This document shows, piece by piece, positions 56,734-64,000 of a stretch of 64,000 nucleotides of DNA. The notes beneath the pieces were generated by a model, which searched no databases, was not told the DNA's origin, and saw only the letters and a list, made by a program, of their open reading frames with translations. Position 1 is the stretch's first letter; each line of letters begins with the position of its first letter. This stretch comes from Lepiota brunneoincarnata. Its lineage: Eukaryota > Basidiomycota > Agaricomycetes > Agaricales > Agaricaceae. Location: the NCBI GenBank assembly GCA_023014365.1, contig JAEBUN010000028.1, positions 248,001 through 312,000 on the forward strand. Reading direction: 5' to 3'. Made by a program: the position numbers and the translations under genes.

Positions 56734-57783
56734 GGGTGAGCGTACCTCCAGCGACGGGTAGAACTGGAAGAACGATCTTTCCGTCTTGTCGTCTTGGGAA
56801 GAGTTCTGAAGATAGGTGACATGCAGAACAAAAACATGATTGCTCTGGATGTTCTTGCGAAAACCGACAGCGCATCCTTTGTCGATCCAGGACGAACTTG
56901 GAGTGGGAGAGAGACCCAAGGAAGGAGAGAGAGGAGGAGGAGAAGGAGCGAGATAGCAAGAACGAGAGTGGGAGGTAAACGAGCGACAGTAAAGGGGCAT
57001 GGCCACTCCGATTCTGACGTTCCCTATTCATAAATCATTCGGTGCGTGTCCGAGTTTAGATCTTGCCACGAGAAGATTTTACACATAGCGTCAGGACCTA
57101 GGTGATTTGAGAGCGAAGCCGACTCTCCCACAAGCAAGTAAATGGTACCTGACCGGTCTTGAAAGATAGTCACAAGTCTGGAAAGCCTAATAAAGCGACC
57201 CTAGGGTTCATTACGCTCGTATGCAACAGGGAAGAGCCTTGTGATCAGGGTTCCATGAATGAGGGAGGCGAAGTTGGAGGAGCAAGCGCTGAGGCGTTGT
57301 TGGGTGTATTGCAAGTGATCTGAATAGGCGATTAACTGAGAGGGGATATTAGAGGAGGTGGATGGGAATAATGCCAGCCGAGGCTATCCAGAGTATGGCG
57401 AGGGTAGAGGAGAAGAGCCTCGCAGTAGAGCTGGGCAAACGGATCAATGGTTTTCGGTACCGTGAAAGGAGGACAACTGAAAGCGGACTTGAAGGAAAAA
57501 AAAAATGAAAAGACACTTTTACGTGCGAACGTTGTACGTATTCAACTTCACACGTTGCCTTGCCGTATCTGTCAAAAATCCGCTCTAGGAATTCCTTTTA
57601 ATTGTCGCTTTGAATAGCCTCCGGTGCTTGGGAAGAGGGCCATCCTCGATCCTGGGCAAGAACCCAAGTAGCAACCACGTTGCAACTGATGGGTCACATG
57701 TCCCCGTGGACTAAATCATATGAAAACGCCATCTCCTTTTAATACTCGTCCTTACCCTTCCCTTCTCATCCAAGAGTATACCC
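56734..57783. other. Upstream regions of the unknown gene and the SCP2 gene
   Basis: Two diverging genes flank this stretch. It may include more 5' exons of the unknown protein (open to 57006). A run of nine A lies near 57489-57498. No other gene seen. Confidence 0.45.
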
Positions 57784-58337
57784 ATGTCGGACGATATCAA
57801 GGCTCCCGGTTTCAAGGTTTCGTTTTCACCGTGGATCTGGTATATGAAACTTACCGCCACACATACAGTCCTCTGACCTCATCGCCGGCCTCCACGCTGG
57901 TTTCGCAAAGACTAGTGATGCCGAAAAGCAGGCCCTGATCAAAAAGGTACGTATTCAAGCTCTACTACATAATTCTTTTTTATTTATCTCAAGCCCGTCC
58001 AAGACCAACGGTATCTTCGAGCTCCAAGTCTCTAATGGCAAGGATACCGTGACTTGGACCATCGATGCAAAGAAGACAGGATCTGTGTACAAGGGCAAGG
58101 CCCAGCCCAAGGCAGATGTTACCATCATCCTTGCCGATGATGTCCTTGTCGATCTCGCCAGCGGCAAGGTGCGTCACGTTACCTATTTCTCCTCTTCACT
58201 CACCCTGATCTCTCTTCCTAACCCCCAAGCTCAACGGTCAGAACGCTTTCATGACCGGAAAGCTCAAGACACGAGGCAATATCATGCTCGCCACCAAGCT
58301 CGACAGCGTCCTCAAGACTGCCAAAGCTAAGCTATGA
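57784..58337 (+). CDS. SCP2 sterol-carrier-domain protein with peroxisomal signal
   Basis: Four exons: MSDDIKAPGFK; SSDLIAGLHAGFAKTSDAEK QALIKK; TNGIFELQVSNGKDTVTWTI DAKKTGSVYKGKAQPKADVT IILADDVLVDLASGK; and LNGQNAFMTGKLKTRGNIML ATKLDSVLKTAKAKL. The exon 3 acceptor is GTCCAAG, which gives KKTNGIFELQV, the usual SCP2 strand. The fold is a small lipid-binding SCP2 domain of about 125 residues. The C-terminal tripeptide AKL is a type 1 peroxisomal targeting signal variant. Such stand-alone SCP2 proteins carry fatty acyl-CoA or sterols inside peroxisomes. Intact. Confidence 0.92.
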
Positions 58338-58538
58338 GCGGCCATAAGCCCCGTCATATAATTATTCGCTTTAATATTACCACTCCTCATTTAGAGACCA
58401 GAGTGGTGTGTGTATTATATTATCGGGATTAACTACCGCGCTCCAGCCAAATACCCTACACGTGGAACGCGAAAGGAGCGACATGCTGTTGAAATAGGTT
58501 TCATAGGCATTAGAGCGGAAACCACCCCAAACGGTATC

Positions 58539-61500
58539 CTAGAACATGCCACCAAAGAGGCCTCGATGCCGGCGGGGCTGTGGTTGAGGATCCGCACGTA
58601 GGGTCGAGAGACTGTTCAGCTGCTTCATTACCTCCTCCAGCTTGTCCTTGCGTTCTTGTAGTTCCAGGTGCCGACGAACTGCTGGATTTTCACGCGCAAA
58701 TGCGATGATCTCCTTCCGGTCTAAATCATACAACAACCGCGAGTCAATTTCACGAGGGAACTACCGCGGGAATCAATCATGAGCATCGCACAAAGAGCAG
58801 AAACAGAAAAAGTCACCTGATAGAAGAACTGGTCCAGCAGTTCAATGTTGATAAACATAGCTGAAGTATATGCCAGTTTGTTTGCGACAGCATTGAGGAA
58901 TGCCTCGGGACAGAAAACTTGGTTTTGCGGCCCAACACGACATCGGGGTGATTTGAGCGCAGCCAGTCGAAGTTTGAGGATGTTCAGTCTATCGTTATAC
59001 ATCATCGCATGCCGAGCTGAAACAAGTTATTAAGAGAAGATCAAATCATAGTGACCAATCTCACCATCGACAATCTGTGCAGGAGGGTGTCGGTAAGCTT
59101 CTGGTGACACTTCTTCCTCAGTTACTCGGCTCGCATCAATATTTTCGTTTCCGGAACTGACATTCGCTGCTTTGGCAGCCTGATCTTGTTTTTGTTTTTC
59201 CTCCAAACTCCTCACATAATTCATCAGCCCATTCAGGCGCCTGCCTCCCCCGACCTTCTTCGTAATCTCCTTCAGCTTCACTTGGCACATTCCCACTTCT
59301 TTCTCGAACAGCTCAATAGCCTGTATCCGACCTTGCTCCCACTCCCCGGGTTCCACCTCGACATCATATTTGTATGGTTTGATGCAGTTTTCCACCTGGT
59401 CCGAGGTTACGCCAATACGATCACGAAGGATGTTGTGCGAGAACTCGATGAGTCGCTCAGCGGCTTTCGGATGGAAATTGAATGGCTCCCTAGAAGCGAT
59501 AGATTCGATGAGCGCACGTAATCCGTCTGCAACGAGGAGTGTCGAGTCCCTCCCCACGCCTGATTTCGTCAATAAACTCGAGGCAGCCTCCAACTTATGC
59601 TTCCAGTACGTGTCGATATCTTCAGGTTTTAATTTAGGATTGTTGCCATGTTGGCCAAGTTCTGGGGTCTTTTTGTCCAACCAGTACAGCTGTTCTAGGA
59701 CATCCATCACTTTGTCGTCCAACATATCCTTCAGCTTGGCCCGGATCACGGGTCGGCCAAATTGTTGGGTGAATTCTTTGAAACGATGTTTTAGCATGTC
59801 CATGGTTTCTGCAACATAAGACTCGGCTGTGATACGTCGGTCATTGTATTGGACCTTGAACTGGTAGTTGGCTTCTTCCAGCTCAAGCTGGACGGCATTA
59901 GTAATACCGTGTAGCGAGGAAGCCATGGAGGACTCCAGTACTTCCATCAACCTCCGCCGAAGGGTGTCAGTACCAACCATAAGCTGTGATGAGCTCCCGA
60001 ACATCTCTCGGTGCTGACCGAAATAGTCATCCTCGCTCCTTCGTGCAACTAGTGCCGTAGAATCCTGGTTGGCCCTCTTGCCATGAGATTTGGACACAAC
60101 TCCGACGTAGCCTAAGTGAAGGGGGTACCGGTTGCCGCCAAGGATCTGGGCTCCCTGTTCAGGGGGAACGAGATCCATTTTGGTGATCACACCAATCGTC
60201 CTTAAGCCCAGGGGGTCCACCTTCCTGCTAGCCCTCAAAGCAGGAGAGTTGGCCAAGTCAACGTCAGCAGCACACACCGCTAAAATGATATTTGGCTCGC
60301 GGATGTACTTGTCGCACAATCCTGCGATTTTCTCCTTGAGGGCCTCTGGTTGGTCCAAGGAGGATATCTGGACGTAGCCAGGGAGGTCGATGAGTGTGAG
60401 ATCTGGCACATTGGGAGAATATATGCGAAGGTCGATAGGGTCATTGGAGACGCATTCGGAAGCGGGCACGGCAAGATTGAGATCGGTGAGTGTGCGTTGA
60501 ATGTCGGCAAAGTTGGTTATCTTTCCCATACCAAGCCCCGGAAACTCCCCATACTCAGCTGTGGCTTGACCATTCTTGGCTGGTGTATGGATGAGAGTGA
60601 GCTCGATGGGTCTGCGAGTAACCATGTTGTTGCCTCTATGGGAGCCAGTTCAGAAGTCGATTAATCGCAGTCGCGTCAAATAGACGCACTTGGGCAAAAA
60701 TTCATGTCCAACGATAGCCTCCAATACCGAACTTTTTCCAGAGCTCTGGCTCCCGATGACAACAATGCTGGGTAATTTGAGCGCATCGCTTTGGTCGATA
60801 CTGAGTAGCATGCTCCTTATTTCAATCAGCTTCTTCGTCAAATGCATCAACCCATTGTTCCTCGCTTCTTCCGAAAGGTCCTTCTTAGAGTCGGAGGGAG
60901 ATGACATTGTCGCAGCGACGAGTGCAGCGATGGCAGCTTCATCCTTGGGAGAGCGACCATTTCCATTATCCCTATCTCCGCTACTCTGGTTATCCCCACT
61001 GCCGCTTTCACCAGTAGAAAAGAGGTCTTTAAGAAATGGAGGAGCTTCGATAGTAGGGAATTGAATTTCGGAGACGGCAGCCTTGACAGACTTTATGCTG
61101 TCCGCAGCAGTCCCAAGGATGTCTTGCGCGGTGTCTTGCGCTGATTTTATCCATCCGCTGGTGGTCCTTCTCACTTCTGCTAAACTTTAGTACGACAACT
61201 GGAAACGACGATGGTCAACACGCACCTTCAAATTTGTAATTTGCGTAGCCCAAGCCGCCCACGCCAACTGTTGCGCCTGCTATTGGCACCTTAAATGCAC
61301 GAAAGACAAAGCGAGGTATCGAGGAATACGAAATAGGACGAGCTTGGATGCCACGTAGAGATGCTGGGGAGATGGTTGTATACCGCCTCCGCAAGGAACT
61401 AGAGGCGAGTAAGGTGTGATATGTGTGTTGCCGGTGTGCTGGCCGTGTAACCTCTAGAAAGCGCCGAGAGCGTAAGGGGATGTTCTTGAGGCCATATGTG

Positions 61501-61556
61501 ATTGTCTTTGGGCTGGTGAGAATGTGTGAAACCCGCTTCTTGAGGGACGAAATCAT
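58539..61556 (-). CDS. MGM1: Mgm1/OPA1-type mitochondrial dynamin GTPase
   Basis: The N-terminus [20 protein letters not shown] is basic and Ser-rich (mitochondrial presequence). A membrane segment [20 protein letters not shown] follows, then a Ser/Gly/Asp linker. GTPase motifs: G1 [11 protein letters not shown]2 around [13 protein letters not shown]3 DLPGYVQ, G4 TKMD. Middle/stalk: [24 protein letters not shown] region, [40 protein letters not shown]. The C-terminal GED spans later exons: [64 protein letters not shown] and [19 protein letters not shown]. Mgm1 fuses mitochondrial inner membranes and shapes cristae. All junctions are phase-consistent; intact. Confidence 0.95.
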
Positions 61557-61676
61557 GGCGAAAACATAAGAAACGAGTCGTAGGCGGCCTGCCGAGACCG
61601 TGTGAAGGTTCTATCTTGACGATTCTAAATTTATCCCGGATCGATCGCTTTCCTCTCGCCAAACTCGCCAAACACA
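61557..61676. promoter_or_regulatory. Short divergent promoter of MGM1 and the aldolase gene
   Basis: 120 bases separate the two start codons, so the genes probably share a bidirectional promoter. Confidence 0.5.
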
Positions 61677-62782
61677 ATGTCAAAGGCACCTCCTCCTGGC
61701 TACTACGTCCCTGCAGTCCTTTTCTTCGACGAAAACGAGGACTTGCATGTGCCATCCATCCAGGCCCATGTGCTCCGCCTTGCGAGGGTCAGTCAATTCT
61801 CTCCGCGCTTTGCTAGTACCCATGTCTACCCACAGGGTGGGGTCACTGGAATTTTGGTCCAGGGATCTAACGGCGAGGCCCAGCATCTGTGCGGCCGTGA
61901 CTCATAAGTATCAGCCAAAGATCAGTCATCTTGTAACCTTGGATCTTGCAGATCGCACGACGAGCGAAAGCAAGCTATTGCGTTGACTCGGAAAACCCTG
62001 GACGACAATGGCTTCCAGAACGTGTTGGTCATCGCTGGCACAGGTGCACAATCCACTCGCGAAACCAAGAAACTCTGTGTAGATGCGAAGGAAGCAGGAG
62101 CATCTCATGCGCTGGTACTCACCCCCTCGACCTGGCCCAAGATGATGACCACGGAGAACGTTATCCGGTTCCATACACAGGTATGTCAAGTGTTTGCCCT
62201 TCTGTCTACATTCAACACCTACAGTAAGCGGCGACTTCTCAGGTGGCAGACGCCTCCCCAATTCCCACGATGATATATAACTTCCCTGTGGTCACAGCTG
62301 GCCAGGACTTCGACTCTGACCTTATCGGTACACTCGCCACCCACCCAAATATTGTTGGCACAAAACTCTCTTGCGGCAATATTGGTAAAATCCACCGCTT
62401 GGCTTCAAGATTCTCCTCTTCCGAATTCGCTGTCTACGCGGGACGTACCGACGCATACCTTCATGGACTATTGGCGGGCAGTGCTGGAACAATCGCAGCG
62501 CTGGTAAACCTGTTGCCAAAACTCCATGGAAAAGTGTACAAATTGTTCCAGGAGGGTAACATAACGGAGGCTATGGAACTGCAGGGAAAGCTTGGGCATG
62601 GTGATTGGGCGTGCTCGAAGATTGGAGGCATCGGGGGCATCAAGGCTGTCATCACGGCGAACTTTGATTACGGGAACACAAATGTCCGTGGTCCGTTAAA
62701 GGCAGTCAACTTGATAAGTTTCCGGGGTAGCAAGGATTATGAAACTTTGGTTGGGCTGATTGCGATGGAAAAAGTGCTCTGA
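61677..62782 (+). CDS. DHDPS/NAL-family aldolase (class I, Schiff-base)
   Basis: MSKAPPPGYYVPAVLFFDEN is followed by GGVTGILVQGSNGEAQHLSH DERKQAIALTRKTLDDNGFQ, where GSNGEA is the family substrate motif. NVLVIAGTGAQSTRETKKLC and ASHALVLTPSTWPKMMTTEN follow, then VADASPIPTMIYNFP, with the tyrosine used in proton relay. HPNIVGTKLSCGNIGKI contains the Schiff-base lysine (GTK). FAVYAGRTDAYLHGLLAGSA follows. About 310 residues, four exons, intact. Fungal members act as 4-hydroxy-2-oxoglutarate aldolase or as L-threo-3-deoxyhexulosonate aldolase of galacturonate breakdown. The latter would fit a pectin-degrading fungus, but the family alone does not decide it. Confidence 0.88.
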
Positions 62783-63046
62783 ATATTATGTACCCTCAAC
62801 TTCACACTGTCCTTAACAAATGTCATGTGTACTCTGGGAAAGCTGGGTTCGCGCAAGTAGCTGGGAATAGTAACCTCAAAACTACATCTGCGTTGAGTAG
62901 GGTCACTCCAGGGATAGGTTCAAGCAGATAAGAAATGCTGTGTTTGGGCGGGAAAGGAACATAGGGATGCGATAATACAAGAGACAACTTGTAAACGGCT
63001 GTGGTGCGCTACCTGCGCGGGATTCATCCTTCACTCAGTTCTCGAG

Positions 63047-64000
63047 CTAAAATGAATCCAATATCTTTCTCTGGTACTTATTCGGATCCTGCATGAGCAC
63101 CTCTTGTTCACTTACCCGGAGACTCTGAACGAGCGTCGCGTCCGTGGCATCACTCGGTGTACGACCACGAGGTTGCAATAGCATCACTTGACTGAAAGCA
63201 CATCATCAGTTCCATTTCCTTTTGGGACATACAGAGCAATAGCACTTACCTCCCAGTTCCCTCGAACTGTTGCAGCAGGACTTCTGCGTTTGAGATGCAG
63301 TCAGAGAAGTCACCGTCGGAGAATGAAGTGTCGATGAATGTGGTTAGGGTCCGTGGTTGGAATGACCTCGCGGACAGGGTTGGATCACGTAGATGTAGCA
63401 TGAGACGGGATATCATGATAGATGATAGTCTGAGAAATTACAAGTCAGTCCATTTACTTGGAATCAGAATATGTGGAAATCAGAGATAGGGATTTGATTT
63501 CGGATCATGTATCATGGGAGCGGGCAGAACAGTAGGTCAAAGGAAGGGTGGATGGATGGATGATGGCTCACACATTTGTCAAACTTGCGGTGATACCTCT
63601 GCTATAGTCCTGATAATGGCGGCAATACTAAATTTAGCACTAGGCTAGCCACTGCGAATAATGTAATACCAACCAGAGAGAGCTATATTGGCGGAAGAGA
63701 GATTACTTTAATTGGTTTCTATGCGACATCAGAGGGGAGACTCACATGGAGAGTCAAGATGACCGAAAGGGTCAGTAGGACCATGGCGCTAGAACATCTC
63801 AGTCTGCCAAATTCAGCGTATGGTTATTTAGGGCCATACCCAAAATAAATTGTTCCTGACGTGGGTATGAGTATCGCAGCACGTACAAATAGATGGTCGT
63901 CCAAAACTCACCGTCACGGAGGAGGACGCGAAGGAGTAAGGTGTCTTGTTCCCGCTGCCGAGTCAGTGACTTGTACGCGGTCATCGCGAAAATCATTACG
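63047..64000 (-). CDS. DUF6533-type multi-spanning membrane protein, partial
   Basis: The 5' end is beyond the right edge. The exon at about 63908-63996 reads MTAYKSLTRQREQDTLLLRV LLRDG and splices to TIYFGAMVLLTLSVILTLH. 'YKSLTxxR...LLRVLLRDGxxYF' is the typical second half of the DUF6533 seven-helix membrane proteins that are abundant in Agaricomycetes. Further exons lead to a cytosolic tail: FSDCISNAEVLLQQFEGTG, QVMLLQPRGRTPSDATDATL and a stop at 63047-63049. Function unknown; a receptor-like role is often proposed because of the helix count. Exon limits between 63300 and 63740 were not resolved. Confidence 0.65.

Noticed and set aside
55880..57031. Single 383-codon open frame on the minus strand
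   Set aside because: Its first two thirds read as random Ser/Arg/Leu-rich sequence, while another frame with normal introns gives a more plausible protein; only the last exon of this frame is kept.
1..64000. tRNA genes, rRNA, transposons and CRISPR arrays
   Set aside because: No cloverleaf with a GGTTCRAATCC-type T-loop, no transposase or reverse transcriptase frame, no long terminal or inverted repeats, and no spaced repeats were seen by eye; a tRNAscan or repeat search would be decisive.

Overview
The window is nuclear DNA of a filamentous basidiomycete. Genes are dense, lie on both strands and are cut by many short GT-AG introns (mostly about 45-70 nt). Protein families fit an Agaricomycete: AusD-like methyltransferases in tandem, a wax-synthase-type acyltransferase, a DUF6697-like protein, a PL3 pectate lyase and a DUF6533-type membrane protein. 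A plant-associated Ceratobasidiaceae fungus (Rhizoctonia/Thanatephorus type) is my best guess; this is inference from gene content, not a search.

Layout. 1-1.7 kb: 3' part of a glycerophosphoinositol/phosphate transporter. 3-8.6 kb: Sem1/Dss1, a DUF6697-like protein, a disordered Pro/Ser/Thr/Ala-rich protein and an alpha/beta hydrolase, all on the minus strand. 8.8-12.3 kb: Npr3 (GATOR1/SEACIT) converging on an NAD-dependent epimerase. 12.6-24.7 kb: the most distinctive part, a wax-synthase-like acyltransferase followed by five tandem same-strand AusD-like methyltransferases, with the Pol II subunit gene RPB4 inserted on the opposite strand between copies 4 and 5. 24.8-35.3 kb: Yvc1/TRP-like channel, YANK/STK32 kinase, macro-domain protein and MFS sugar transporter. 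35.5-43 kb: ankyrin-like protein, eIF1A, APC6/Cdc16, a small unknown and Nop15. 45-53 kb: Pho84-like phosphate transporter, LYRM5/ETFRF1, CorA-like transporter and a damaged PL3 pectate lyase. 54.6-62.8 kb: Maf1, an unknown disordered protein, a peroxisomal SCP2 protein, Mgm1/OPA1 dynamin and a DHDPS-family aldolase. The right edge cuts a DUF6533-type membrane protein.

How genes may work together. Most are unlinked housekeeping genes. The exception is the methyltransferase array with its neighbouring acyltransferase, which looks like a set of tailoring enzymes without a core synthase in view. Phosphate handling appears twice (Git1-like, Pho84-like) and nutrient/Pol III control twice (Npr3, Maf1), but these pairs are far apart.

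A caveat runs through the window: several otherwise well-conserved genes, including the essential eIF1A, need one extra base removed to stay in frame. Every case I found is +1, which looks more like insertion errors in the assembly than gene decay, but real pseudogenes (notably the pectate lyase, with two shifts) cannot be excluded.
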